Origin: Rhodobiaceae bacterium
Lineage (GTDB): Bacteria; Pseudomonadota; Alphaproteobacteria; Parvibaculales; Parvibaculaceae
Assembly: GCA_021404525.1 (NCBI GenBank)
Contig: JAAWWE010000005.1
Span: 1 to 64,000, forward strand
Length of the DNA stretch: 64,000 bases
Reading direction: 5' to 3'
The notes under the pieces were generated by a model. That model ran no database searches. It had not been told where the DNA came from and saw only the letters and a program-made list of their open reading frames with translations. The position numbers and the translations under genes were made by a program. Shown in pieces: positions 43,593 to 52,499 of the stretch (positions within the stretch are counted from its first letter, which is position 1; each line of letters begins with the position of its first letter).

Positions 43593-44891
43593 ATGACCGA
43601 GCTGTTTCCCGGAGAAGATCCTTCCGTAATCTACCAACGTCTCGCACTGGCGCTTGGCGTTGGCCTGATTGTGGGATTGGAGCGCGGATGGCATGCACGG
43701 GACACGGAGGCTGGGTCCAACGCTGCTGGCGTGCGCACCTTTGGCCTCATGGGACTCCTGGGAGGCCTTGCGGGACTTGCGGGGCTGATCGTCGGAGATC
43801 TGCTCACCCTTTCGATTTCGGTTGGCTTTTTCGCTTTTGTGATTGCGGCTTATGTGGTTGGCCTGCGTCCTGTTGGTGCACGGGTCCCTGACAAGGGCAT
43901 GACGACCGAAGTGGCTGCACTCATTACCTACCTCTTAGGTCTTCTTGCCGTTCGTGGCGACATGACGCTGACGGCGGTGTGTGCGGTTGTTCTGGTTGCT
44001 CTGCTTAATCTCAAAGAGCCGCTCCATAATGCGCTCAATCGCCTGAAAGCTTTCGAGCTGGAAGCGGCGATTAAACTCCTGCTGATTTCCGTCGTCGTCC
44101 TGCCTTTCCTGCCAAACGAAGGATATGGGCCAGGCGCCATATGGAACCCGTTTGAGTTCTGGTGGATGGTTGTGTTGATTGCGGCGCTTTCCTTCTTTGG
44201 TTATTTCGCCATAAGGATCGTGGGACCAAAAAAAGGCCCACTGGTGATGGGTGCACTTGGTGGGCTTGCGTCGTCGACGGCGCTGACCGTCTCGGCTTCA
44301 CGGCTTGTCTCCAAAGCGCCGGGTTCCGCCTCCGCCTTTGCCGGGGCTGTTGCGTTGAGTGCGGCGATGAGCTTTGGGCGAACGCTTCTTCTGGCGCTCG
44401 CGCTTTATCCGCCAGTCGTTGTGAAACTTGGTGTCCCGCTGGTGCTGGCCGGGCTGGCTTCTGTCATTGCGGTCCTTGTCAGTCAGCGCTCAACCGGCGC
44501 AGCAGAGGAAAGCGATGACATGCTGGCAGAGATGGGTTCGCCCGATGACTTCGGGACGGCTCTAAAGTTTGGGCTGCTTTTGGTGCTGGTGACGACGCTT
44601 TCCTATTACGCGAATGAATGGCTTGGGCAGGACGGCCTTTACTCTGTTGCGGCGCTCTCAGGGCTGGTTGATGTGGACGCTGTGACATTGTCTATGTCGC
44701 GTCTTGCCGAGACGCCGGGTGGGCCTCTCATGCCGGTTGTGGCGATGGCCATTCTGATCTCTGTCGTCGTTAACACAGGCGTCAAAGTGGCGATCGGCGG
44801 CTATTTTGCGGGCCGTGCCTTTGCGCTTCGACTCGCAGGCATCTTTCTCCCAGCCTTCATTCTCGCCTTTGTGGGCTTTTTGGTGGTTTAG
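43593..44891 (+). CDS. MgtC/SapB-DUF4010 family membrane protein
   Basis: A 432-residue polytopic protein. The N-terminal MgtC-like domain has RLALALGVGLIVGLERGWHA with the conserved Arg, then GVRTFGLMGLLGGLAGLAGL; the DUF4010 half has PLVMGALGGLASSTALTVSA and SVAALSGLVDVDAVTLSMSR. About 12 membrane helices are expected. MgtC-type proteins modulate ion handling and ATPase activity; the function of the DUF4010 fusion is not known. No riboswitch or Mg-type leader is visible before it. Confidence 0.88.
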   Translation: MTELFPGEDPSVIYQRLALALGVGLIVGLERGWHARDTEAGSNAAGVRTFGLMGLLGGLAGLAGLIVGDLLTLSISVGFFAFVIAAYVVGLRPVGARVPDKGMTTEVAALITYLLGLLAVRGDMTLTAVCAVVLVALLNLKEPLHNALNRLKAFELEAAIKLLLISVVVLPFLPNEGYGPGAIWNPFEFWWMVVLIAALSFFGYFAIRIVGPKKGPLVMGALGGLASSTALTVSASRLVSKAPGSASAFAGAVALSAAMSFGRTLLLALALYPPVVVKLGVPLVLAGLASVIAVLVSQRSTGAAEESDDMLAEMGSPDDFGTALKFGLLLVLVTTLSYYANEWLGQDGLYSVAALSGLVDVDAVTLSMSRLAETPGGPLMPVVAMAILISVVVNTGVKVAIGGYFAGRAFALRLAGIFLPAFILAFVGFLVV

Positions 44892-45067
44892 AACTGGGCC
44901 TTTTGCCCGGATTCTGGCGCTTCTTGTCTGGCCCCTATAGACGCCGGGGGTTGTTGGCTGTATAACGCGCTCTGAATTTGAGGCAGGGGCTCGATCTGGG
45001 CCCCTCCATTCGTTTAACCCCCTGATTTTCTTCGTGTTTTTCAGGGCGCACAGCAAGCGAGACCGAG

Positions 45068-45253
45068 ATGGCTGTTCCAAAAAGTAAAATCAGCGGCTCC
45101 AAGCGTGGTATGCGGCGGTCTGCGGATGCGTTGAAGCGTCCGACATATGTCGAAAACCCAGATTCGGGTGAACTGCACCGTCCGCACCATATTGACCTGA
45201 AAAGCGGTATGTATCGTGGCCGGCAGGTTCTTGAGCCAAAAGACGATATCTGA
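45068..45253 (+). CDS. rpmF: 50S ribosomal protein L32
   Basis: A 61-residue basic protein with the L32 signature: [20 protein letters not shown] at the start, [20 protein letters not shown] in the middle and [12 protein letters not shown] at the end. It lacks the zinc-binding cysteines (C- form). In many bacteria rpmF is next to plsX and fabH; here it is alone between a membrane protein gene and a terminator. An antisense frame of 138 residues over it is a shadow. Confidence 0.96.
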   Translation: MAVPKSKISGSKRGMRRSADALKRPTYVENPDSGELHRPHHIDLKSGMYRGRQVLEPKDDI

Positions 45254-45278
45254 TTTCTGCGTTTGCGCAGGAAAACCG

Positions 45279-45306
45279 AAAAAGCGCCGTTTACGGCGCT
45301 TTTTTT
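45279..45306 (+). terminator. Intrinsic terminator of rpmF
   Basis: AAAAAGCGCCG (45279-45289) pairs with CGGCGCTTTTT (45294-45304) around a TTTA loop and ends in seven T. Confidence 0.93.
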
Positions 45307-45455
45307 GCGCCTGATGCCTGAGATTCCTGGGCAATTGGTTGGGTGCCGCATTTTGGCCGCAAAAAATCAGTCACCTGAACATCATGCTGGGCGAGCGCGG
45401 CTGTCGTGTTACGCTCTGGAGATTGAGGCCGGTTTTATCGTTTAAAGGGGAATTT

Positions 45456-45851
45456 ATGTTTACCACTCTGCCTCTCATGGCCCTCGCGGTCATTGCTTAC
45501 AACGTTCTCGTCTTTTTGGGCGGTGGCGCAGCGATGGATAATGTCCTCGCGGAAGTTCAGCTCCTGTCTGGAGCGACCTGGTCGGTCACTGTCTCAGACA
45601 TCCTTCTGTCGTCAGCTCTGGTGTTGTTGTTTTTCGAGCTCATTGGCTCGACGCGCACGACAGGGTCAAGCGTGCTCAATCACGGATTGTCGCTCGTCGT
45701 CTTTATCGTTGCGCTCATTGAGTTCATCGTGCTTCCAGAGTTCGGCACTTCGACTTTCTTCCTGATTACCCTGTTCACACTATTGGATGTGGTTGCTGGA
45801 TTTACGGTCACGATTGCAACGGCGCGTCGGGACTTCTCAGTCGGCGAGTGA
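45456..45851 (+). CDS. Small integral membrane protein, unknown function
   Basis: A 131-residue protein from ATG 45456 (AAAGGGG upstream). Four hydrophobic helices are visible, the first LPLMALAVIAYNVLVFLGGG, and later SLVVFIVALIEFIVLPEFGT and FLITLFTLLDVVAGFTVTIA. The short cytosolic tail is charged. No family recognised; plausible coding because of length, start signal and regular membrane pattern. A terminator follows. Confidence 0.75.
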   Translation: MFTTLPLMALAVIAYNVLVFLGGGAAMDNVLAEVQLLSGATWSVTVSDILLSSALVLLFFELIGSTRTTGSSVLNHGLSLVVFIVALIEFIVLPEFGTSTFFLITLFTLLDVVAGFTVTIATARRDFSVGE

Positions 45852-45874
45852 GCCGTAGAACGATTTTTTCAGAG

Positions 45875-45900
45875 CGGCGGGGCATGACCCCGCCGTTTTT
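45875..45900 (+). terminator. Intrinsic terminator
   Basis: CGGCGGGG (45875-45882) pairs perfectly with CCCCGCCG (45888-45895), loop CATGA, then five T. Confidence 0.88.
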
Positions 45901-45943
45901 GTATCTGACATCATTTTTTCAACCAACTAAGGACTTGAATGCA

Positions 45944-46273
45944 ATGAGCAAGCCTCTGTTCGAAATGCTGACAATCCTGCTTGGGCTTGCTTTTACGGTG
46001 GCCTTTTTTGTGATCGTTGTCCCTGCCGTGTTGGTTGATGGCGACATTGTGGGAGGGTTCGCCGCCGGATTTGTGAACCCTTACTCTTCGGGCTATTCCC
46101 TTGATGTCATCATCACAGGATTGATCCTGATCGTCTGGATCCTCTATGAGCGCCGGGCGCTGGGTGTACGGCACGGTTGGGTCTGCATTGTGCTGTGTGC
46201 CGCCCCTGGTGTTGCAACGGCGTTTGCGCTCTACCTGGTGCTGCGGTCAAGGACCGTACAAGGCCAGACCTAG
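45944..46273 (+). CDS. DUF2834 family membrane protein
   Basis: A 109-residue membrane protein from ATG 45944 (AAGGA upstream); an earlier start inside the previous terminator is unlikely. The layout fits DUF2834: three helices, with the FAAGFVNPYSSGYSLDVIIT segment between helices one and two, then LIVWILYERRALGVRHGW, the family's acidic-Arg motif. Function unknown. It is convergent with pabC. Confidence 0.75.
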   Translation: MSKPLFEMLTILLGLAFTVAFFVIVVPAVLVDGDIVGGFAAGFVNPYSSGYSLDVIITGLILIVWILYERRALGVRHGWVCIVLCAAPGVATAFALYLVLRSRTVQGQT

Positions 46274-46295
46274 TTCGGATTATTGAGAGCGCGGC

Positions 46296-47141
46296 TCAGA
46301 GTTCGCAGGATTTGCGTTCCGCTTGATCGAAAGCGTCGCGGAGCTTTTCCTGCAGCGCATGGGTTTTCAGCGGCCTGTCGGCAATCTCGTGCAACGGTTG
46401 TAGACCGATAAGCGAGTTGGTCAGGAACGCGCTTTCAACATTTGCAAGCGTTGAGGGTGTGACACTTTCTTCGAATATGGCGATGCCCGATTGTGACGCG
46501 ATTTCGAGGATTGTGCGCCGAACGGTTCCATCCAGACAGCCGTCGAGCAGCGGCGGCGTGATGAGTGTGTTGCTGTCCCACAGAAAAAGGTTGGCGGCGG
46601 TCGCGCAGGTTACCTTGCCGTTGGTGTTGAGAAGGATGGCATCGTCAGCGCCTGCAGAGGCTGCTTCCTGCCGTGCCAGAATCTGATCCAGATATGTCAG
46701 GGTTTTCAGATTGGCCGTTGGCGAAAATTCATTGCGTCGGCCTGTTGCGACAATTGCGCTTACAGATTCTTTTGGAACTGGCGTTGATGCGCAGGTGATC
46801 AGGATCGTGGGTTTGGCAGATGGTGACGGCACGAGACCGCGCGGGCCGGTTCCCCGCGTCAGGGTCAGGCGGACAGATGTGCGGTCTTGTGTTGTGTCGC
46901 CGGCTTTGCGTAGCAGCGATGTGATCGCCGCGGTTAGCTCTTTGATGGTGTAGGGGATCTCGATTCCGAGCGTGTCCGCCCCGCGGATCAGTCTGTCGAA
47001 GTGGAGGTCCGCAAAGGCGATCTTACGGTCACGTACCGCCATGGTTTCAAAGACGCCATCGCCCAGCAGAAAGCCACGATCAGTCGGATCAATTCGTGCT
47101 TCATCTTTTGCAAAGAAGGTTCCGTTCAGCCAGAGGGTCAC
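46296..47141 (-). CDS. pabC: Aminodeoxychorismate lyase (class IV aminotransferase fold)
   Basis: A 281-residue PLP enzyme from GTG 47141, overlapping the pabA stop (GTGA). It has LNGTFFAKDEARIDPTDRGF at the start, the LLGDGVFETMAV motif, LTRGTGPRGLVPSPSAKPTI, and LKTLTYLDQILARQEAASAG with the expected PLP-site context. It converts 4-amino-4-deoxychorismate to p-aminobenzoate and pyruvate for folate. The third position in pabB-pabA-pabC fixes the role over branched-chain aminotransferase. Confidence 0.9.
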   Translation of the reverse strand: MTLWLNGTFFAKDEARIDPTDRGFLLGDGVFETMAVRDRKIAFADLHFDRLIRGADTLGIEIPYTIKELTAAITSLLRKAGDTTQDRTSVRLTLTRGTGPRGLVPSPSAKPTILITCASTPVPKESVSAIVATGRRNEFSPTANLKTLTYLDQILARQEAASAGADDAILLNTNGKVTCATAANLFLWDSNTLITPPLLDGCLDGTVRRTILEIASQSGIAIFEESVTPSTLANVESAFLTNSLIGLQPLHEIADRPLKTHALQEKLRDAFDQAERKSCEL

Positions 47142-47752
47142 GCACTCATATCCCTCTCTTGTGGGACACCTCGGTGAGAAATGCCCGCGAGATCAAGAAA
47201 ATTCGCCAGCAACTGGTGGCCGTGATCCGTGAGTACCGATTCAGGGTGAAACTGAACGCCGAAGATAGGGAGTGTTGCATGGGCAAGAGCCATCAGGTGC
47301 CCGTCGTCTTTTGCGGTAGCGATAGGCATCAGTTCATTGGCGGCTCCCAGGTCTGACACCAAAGAATGGTAGCGGGCTGCCCCAAAGGGGTTGGGTAAGT
47401 GTTTGAAGAGGGGATGGTTCGTGTGACCGATCATTGAGGTTTTGCCGTGTCTTGGTGCGCTCGCCCGGACGGTTTTGCCGCCAAAGACTTCCGCGATGCA
47501 CTGATGCCCCAGGCAAACGCCCAGCAGAGGAATTTTGCGCTCAGCCGAGGCGCGGACTAGATCCTTACTGATGCCAGCATCAGTGGGTGTGCAGGGACCG
47601 GGGGATAGGATGATCGCTTGCGGTTGATGTTTGAGAAGGTTGCTGATGTCTTCAGCGTCGTTGCGGATCACTCGGCGCTCGCAGCCCAGCTCACCGATAT
47701 AGCGGGCAAGGTTGTGAACAAAGCTGTCATAGTTATCGATGAGCAGGATCAT
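47138..47752 (-). CDS. pabA: Aminodeoxychorismate synthase glutamine amidotransferase
   Basis: A 204-residue class I glutamine amidotransferase: LLIDNYDSFVHNLARYIGEL at the start, the nucleophile Cys in LLGVCLGHQCIAEVFGG near residue 79, and the His-Glu pair in FGVQFHPESVLTDHG. It gives ammonia to PabB. The ATG overlaps the pabB stop (ATGA) and its own stop overlaps pabC. Could be shared with anthranilate synthase as TrpG; none of the trp genes is nearby. Confidence 0.92.
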   Translation of the reverse strand: MILLIDNYDSFVHNLARYIGELGCERRVIRNDAEDISNLLKHQPQAIILSPGPCTPTDAGISKDLVRASAERKIPLLGVCLGHQCIAEVFGGKTVRASAPRHGKTSMIGHTNHPLFKHLPNPFGAARYHSLVSDLGAANELMPIATAKDDGHLMALAHATLPIFGVQFHPESVLTDHGHQLLANFLDLAGISHRGVPQERDMSA

Positions 47753-49257
47753 GCGCTGGCCTGCTGAAGTTTTGTGGTTTTTGGTGGCACACCTCGTATG
47801 GCGTCAGCCAATGCGGCGGCTTTGTCCAGCGTCTCTTCATATTCATCAGATGGGTTTGAATCAGCGACAATGCCGCCTCCAGCGCGGAACGTGATGTTCT
47901 CGCCGATGCAGGTCATGGAGCGGATCAATATGTTGGTGTCCATGGCGCCGGAGAAGCTGAGAAACCCCAATGATCCACAATAGGGCCCGCGTGTGGTGCC
48001 TTCGAGTTCTGAGATGATTTCCATGGCCCGAACCTTTGGGGCGCCGGTGATGGACCCTCCTGGGAAACAGGCACTCAGCAGATCGACGCCTGTTTTATCT
48101 GGTCGAAGCTGCGATCTAATGGTCGAGACAAGGTGGTGAACGGTTGCGAAGCTTTCCAACTCGCAAAGCTCGGTGATTTTGACGGAGCCATCTGCGCTGA
48201 CGCGTGACAGGTCATTTCGCAACAGGTCGACAATCATCACGTTTTCGGCATTGTCTTTTTCGCTGTTTACAAGCTGGCCGGCGAGGGCCTGATCTTCTTC
48301 AGGTGTTGCGCCTCTGGGCCGCGTCCCTTTGATCGGTTTTGTTTCGACGGTCTTTCCATCTGATTTAAGGAACCGCTCCGGCGATGAAGAAAGCAGGTAC
48401 CCATGAACGAAGTTGAAAAAACCCGCGAACGGTGCCGGGCTGATCGTTCTTAGCTTCCGATAGAGAGTAAAGGCATCATCGCCGTGTTGTAGTGTGGCGT
48501 CGAAACGCTGGGAGAGGTTTGCCTGAAAAATGTCGCCGGCGAAAATGTAGTCGATGACCTTCTGTACCTTGCTTTCATATGTATCGCGCGTTTGTTCAGT
48601 GTGTATGGCGTGATCAGGTGCGGGCGCTTGCGGCCAACGGAGTTCTGGTAATGCGGGGTGGAGCGCCAGACGCGCCCGCCACTTGGCGGCACGTGCTTCA
48701 GCGCGGACGGCCCGTGCTGTCGGACTTGTTTCGGGCAATCCCGTAGAGACGATGAACGCGCGGTGTTCGACACAATCAAATGCCAGGATACAGTCATAGG
48801 CGCCAAGGGCGAGATCTGGCGGTGGCGTGTCTGCAGTCTCTGCCTGGGGCACCGTCGGCAAATGTTCCAATTCCTGGCCGAGTTCATACCCAAAGAGGCC
48901 TGCAAACCCGCCCGTAAAAGGGGGGAGTCCGTCTTCTTCTGGCCAATCGGGGGTGAGTGAAAGGGCGGCTGCCTGTTGGTGCAAAAGCTCCAACGCGTCG
49001 ATGTTCTGCGCGATGCCGTTTAGGCAGGTCTGTCCCTGCTGTTTCGTCAAGACGGTGAATGGATCGGTGGCGATATAGGTCCAGCGCCCCTGGAGCTTTG
49101 GATCCCGGTGGGGTCCTGCCGTCGCTGAGTCCAGAAGAAGCGCATAGGGCTCCCGGGCGACTGCCGCAAATACGGAAAGCGGATCGCTAAAGGGGACTTC
49201 TTCTATCAGATGTCCAGCGTCGTAGACGCGATGAAACAAAACGGTGTCCATTGTCAT
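47749..49257 (-). CDS. pabB: Aminodeoxychorismate synthase component I
   Basis: A 502-residue chorismate-binding enzyme. The N-terminal half is the regulatory lobe; the catalytic part has DIFQANLSQRFDATLQ near residue 240, the TKPIKGTRPRGATPEEDQAL segment, whose Lys (PIKGT) is the PabB hallmark where anthranilate synthase has PIAGT, and GGSITGAPKVRAMEII near 395. It aminates chorismate at C4 with ammonia from PabA. First gene of the three-gene folate operon with overlapping stops and starts. Confidence 0.93.
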   Translation of the reverse strand: MTMDTVLFHRVYDAGHLIEEVPFSDPLSVFAAVAREPYALLLDSATAGPHRDPKLQGRWTYIATDPFTVLTKQQGQTCLNGIAQNIDALELLHQQAAALSLTPDWPEEDGLPPFTGGFAGLFGYELGQELEHLPTVPQAETADTPPPDLALGAYDCILAFDCVEHRAFIVSTGLPETSPTARAVRAEARAAKWRARLALHPALPELRWPQAPAPDHAIHTEQTRDTYESKVQKVIDYIFAGDIFQANLSQRFDATLQHGDDAFTLYRKLRTISPAPFAGFFNFVHGYLLSSSPERFLKSDGKTVETKPIKGTRPRGATPEEDQALAGQLVNSEKDNAENVMIVDLLRNDLSRVSADGSVKITELCELESFATVHHLVSTIRSQLRPDKTGVDLLSACFPGGSITGAPKVRAMEIISELEGTTRGPYCGSLGFLSFSGAMDTNILIRSMTCIGENITFRAGGGIVADSNPSDEYEETLDKAAALADAIRGVPPKTTKLQQASA

Positions 49258-49292
49258 TGTGTTCTAGGCGCAGGGCGCGGCTTGCGGCAAGC

Positions 49293-50336
49293 CTAAAGCG
49301 GTGCTTCTTCTGTGTGGCATTGGCAGTCCGCGGGTTCCAGACGCGCGTCAGGGCCGCGGGCTTTGCCCCCCACGCCCCCGATTGTTGTGCGTATTCGGTT
49401 CGTTTCAACAAACTCGACCAGGAGCGTGTTGAGTCTCTCCGCTTCTGCCAATGGGACCAGGTGGTCGGCCTCATCGAATGTATGGAGCGTGGCGCTGGGC
49501 ACAAGGGCTCCAATTTCTTCCGAGTTTATATAGGGGACAACGTCATCGTCTGTGCCCCAAATGATCTGTATGGGCAGTTCGGTCGTGCCGATGGTTCTGT
49601 AGGCTTCCTGTGCATCCCAAAGCGGATAGTTTCTGATCGAGGAGAGGAGTGCGCGACTATATCCGTCAAATCCCGCTTGTGCTTCATGGTCGGCAAGATG
49701 CTGCTCGGGATTGGAACTGGCCTTTGCGGCTCTTTTGGCACTGCTGCGACCCAGCATGTCACCAGCATAGTGGAAGATGATTTCGCCCAGTGCTGGTATC
49801 GATATGAGGTTTGGCAAAAAACTTGGCTCTCCAGTGCCTGCTGGGGCAATGAGGCTTAAGGATCGGACTTTAGCCGGGTGGTTCGCTGTGAAGATGGTGG
49901 CGGTGGCTCCTCCCATTGAGTATCCGACCAAATGGACCGGGCGAGATATTTTCAGATGATCCAGGAGGTCTACGATCAGCTTATCCGTTCTCTCCGCGGT
50001 GTAGTCACCTTCGGGTCTGTCAGAGAATCCCCGTCCGTAATTGTCAAAGGCGATGACGCGAAATCCGGCAGCAGCCAATGGTGCAATGTGATCCCTCCAG
50101 ACATAGGAAGGGGTGCGGAACCCGTGGATCAGAACAACGACTGGTCCCGTCCCGGGTCCGTCTTGTCGATAGTGCACTGTGCCTTCGCTGAGCTCTGCGA
50201 AATTCTCCGCCTGACCGTCAGCGAGCAGCTGTTCACGGGTGTCAGCGGTCAGTTCAGGCTTGTCTGCGCCGATGAACCAGAAACTGGTGGCCACGAGGGC
50301 CAGGAACAGCGAAAGAATGAGAAGCGTGTTTTTCAT
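49293..50336 (-). CDS. Membrane-anchored alpha/beta hydrolase
   Basis: Start at ATG 50336 (AGGAG upstream). The 347-residue protein has an N-terminal helix (MKNTLLILSLFLALVATSFW) that anchors or exports it, then an alpha/beta-hydrolase core: VVLIHGFRTPSYVWRD (HG oxyanion), VHLVGYSMGGATATIFTANH with the nucleophile Ser, IIWGTDDDVVPY with the Asp, and FDEADHLVPL with the His. The complete triad supports an active esterase or similar enzyme in the periplasm. A basic, cysteine-containing tail of about 35 residues follows the domain. Divergent from the SDR operon. Confidence 0.85.
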   Translation of the reverse strand: MKNTLLILSLFLALVATSFWFIGADKPELTADTREQLLADGQAENFAELSEGTVHYRQDGPGTGPVVVLIHGFRTPSYVWRDHIAPLAAAGFRVIAFDNYGRGFSDRPEGDYTAERTDKLIVDLLDHLKISRPVHLVGYSMGGATATIFTANHPAKVRSLSLIAPAGTGEPSFLPNLISIPALGEIIFHYAGDMLGRSSAKRAAKASSNPEQHLADHEAQAGFDGYSRALLSSIRNYPLWDAQEAYRTIGTTELPIQIIWGTDDDVVPYINSEEIGALVPSATLHTFDEADHLVPLAEAERLNTLLVEFVETNRIRTTIGGVGGKARGPDARLEPADCQCHTEEAPL

Positions 50337-50488
50337 GCGTTGGGCTCCTGCCATGCTTGGCACAGTCTAGTCGGTCTGGCTCTCGCGGACAAAAGCTGAG
50401 GCGCGCGGCGTCAAATTTGCCTCCTTGCCTTTGGCCTGTTTTATCGGCTTACTACTGTGAAATTGACCGAATTCAAGGAGTGATGACG

Positions 50489-51280
50489 ATGGACAATGCC
50501 TTTAAGGACCAGCCTCTCAAAGGCAAAGTTGCTTTTATCGCCGGTGCGTCGAGCGGGATTAATCTCGGAATCGCTCAGCATTTCGCGACGAATGGTGCGA
50601 AAGTCGCCATCATCAGCCGGAGCCATGAGAAGATCATCGCAGCAGCTGAAACCGTTGAAGGTGGCATCGGGATGGCTGCTGATGTGCGTGACTATGAAAG
50701 TGTCGACAAAGCGCTAGCCACGACCGTCGAGCAGTTTGGCAAGGTTGATATCGTGGTCTCTGGTGCTGCAGGCAACTTTGTGGCGCCTGCTCTGGGCATG
50801 TCGTCCAATGGATTTAAGACCGTCGTGGATATTGACCTGATCGGCACCTTCAATGTGCTCCGCGCGTCGTTTCAATATTTAAACCGCCCCGGTGCCTCCC
50901 TGATGAGTATTACCGCGCCGCAAGCGCATAATCCCTCCATGTTCCAGGCCCATGTATGTGCGGCTAAGGCGGGTATTAACATGCTCACCCAATGTCTTGC
51001 GATGGAATGGGGCCCCGCCGGCGTCCGTGTGAATGCGATTTCTCCGGGACCAATTGCAGATACGGAGGGGATGGCGCGCTTGGCCCCAACGCCAGAGATG
51101 GAAGCAGCTGTGAAAGCCAGTGTTGCCATGCGGGGCTATGGAGAGAAGCGCGATGTCGCGGATGTGGCCATGTATTTGGCGACTGAGAATGCCCGGTACA
51201 TAACCGGGACCATCATTGATTGTGATGGAGGGACCAAGCTTGGGAATGCGAGCGGTGACGCTCTTGGTGAGTTTGCCTGA
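50489..51280 (+). CDS. SDR oxidoreductase, 2,4-dienoyl-CoA reductase (DECR2)-like
   Basis: Start at ATG 50489, eight bases after AAGGAG. The 263-residue SDR has the NADP-binding VAFIAGASSGINLGIAQHFA segment and NAG-equivalent VVSGAAGNFVAPA. At the catalytic place it reads QAHVCAAKAGINMLTQCLAM: the usual YxxxK Tyr is absent while the Lys is kept, as in 2,4-dienoyl-CoA reductases. EWGPAGVRVNAISPGPIADT resembles the DECR2 branch. It would reduce dienoyl-CoA made from polyunsaturated acids. The YeiH gene starts four bases after its stop. Confidence 0.87.
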   Translation: MDNAFKDQPLKGKVAFIAGASSGINLGIAQHFATNGAKVAIISRSHEKIIAAAETVEGGIGMAADVRDYESVDKALATTVEQFGKVDIVVSGAAGNFVAPALGMSSNGFKTVVDIDLIGTFNVLRASFQYLNRPGASLMSITAPQAHNPSMFQAHVCAAKAGINMLTQCLAMEWGPAGVRVNAISPGPIADTEGMARLAPTPEMEAAVKASVAMRGYGEKRDVADVAMYLATENARYITGTIIDCDGGTKLGNASGDALGEFA

Positions 51281-51283
51281 ACA

Positions 51284-52429
51284 ATGGAAGAAAAGGATCT
51301 TGATGCCGCGCGCCGTAACCTGACGTCTAACCCTAAAGGCGATGGGCGGTTCTCGTCGCTTGAGCAATTGGCGTCGCTCGACAGTATGGAAGGGATCGCG
51401 CAGGCTGAGCCGACGCCGGTTCCGCCCTTTCTGCGATATGTCCCAAAGGGCGCTCTTATCCATGCGGTCTATCCAGGGTTGCTTGTTGCGCTCACGATCG
51501 GACTTGCATCTACCTGGTTGTCGACCCGCTATGGAGCGCCGGTCATGCTATTCGCGCTGTTGCTCGGAATGGCTTTTCATTTTTTGCACGAAGAAGGTCG
51601 GTGTATTGCCGGGATTGAATTTGCCGCGCGCAGCCTCCTGCGGATTGGTGTTGCTCTTTTGGGGGTCCGTATCACTTTTGATCAGATTGCCGGTCTAGGC
51701 CTTGGACCTGTTCTGACTGTTGTTGCAGGCGTTGCCACAACGATCTTTTTTGGCTGGGCGCTCGCGAAGGCATTGGGGTTGCGGTCGACATTTGGCGTGC
51801 TTTCAGGTGGTTCCGTTGCGATTTGCGGTGCCTCCGCAGCCCTTGCGATTTCATCGGTTTTGCCCCGCAACTCCGAGTTAGAGCGTGACACAATTCTCAC
51901 AGTGGTGGCGGTGACAACCCTTTCAACGGTTGCCATGGTTCTCTATCCGCTCTTGGTCGGAACGATGGGCCTTAGTCATATTGACGCTGGTATTTTTCTA
52001 GGGGGGACCATCCATGATGTCGCCCAGGTTGTCGGTGCTGGCTATATGGTTTCACCGGAGACGGGCGATGTGTCGACCTATATCAAGCTTCTGCGCGTAG
52101 CGATGTTGCTTCCCGTCGTCTTCCTGATTGCATTCATCGTGACAAGGACCAGTGGCAGTGGGTCCGGCAGCAAAGTGCCCTTGCCCATCTTTCTGTTCGG
52201 ATTTGCCGCGCTTGTGATTGTAAACAGTACAGGGTATCTGCCGACCTTTGCTACGGACCAGCTTGCGGATGTTTCTAGGTGGTGCCTTGTCACGGCAATC
52301 GCGGCATTGGGGATGAAGACATCCTTCAAAGAACTGGCGGTCGTTGGGTGGCGTCCAGTAGCCCTTGTCGTAGCGGAAACCGGATGGATTGCCGCTCTGG
52401 TGCTTGGGTCTCTTTTCTTTGTGATCTAA
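51284..52429 (+). CDS. YeiH/UPF0324 family membrane transporter (putative sulfate exporter)
   Basis: A 381-residue polytopic protein of the UPF0324 family, with an added cytosolic N terminus of about 60 residues. Family pieces are SLLRIGVALLGVRITFDQIA, STFGVLSGGSVAICGASAAL (the conserved G-G-S-V-A-I-C-G-A-S-A motif) and LGGTIHDVAQVVGAGYMVS. About ten helices. Members are described as putative sulfate or sulfite-related exporters, but the substrate is unproven. It is sandwiched between two fatty-acid enzymes in one operon, which is unexpected. Confidence 0.88.
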   Translation: MEEKDLDAARRNLTSNPKGDGRFSSLEQLASLDSMEGIAQAEPTPVPPFLRYVPKGALIHAVYPGLLVALTIGLASTWLSTRYGAPVMLFALLLGMAFHFLHEEGRCIAGIEFAARSLLRIGVALLGVRITFDQIAGLGLGPVLTVVAGVATTIFFGWALAKALGLRSTFGVLSGGSVAICGASAALAISSVLPRNSELERDTILTVVAVTTLSTVAMVLYPLLVGTMGLSHIDAGIFLGGTIHDVAQVVGAGYMVSPETGDVSTYIKLLRVAMLLPVVFLIAFIVTRTSGSGSGSKVPLPIFLFGFAALVIVNSTGYLPTFATDQLADVSRWCLVTAIAALGMKTSFKELAVVGWRPVALVVAETGWIAALVLGSLFFVI

Positions 52430-52499
52430 AGGCACGAAAACCATGTGCCGTTCACGCGCGAATGGCTTTAGTCTTCCCCCAACAAAAGGGGAGGGGACC

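Noticed and set aside
44935..45351. Minus-strand frame over rpmF
   Set aside because: rpmF is unmistakable and is followed by its own terminator.
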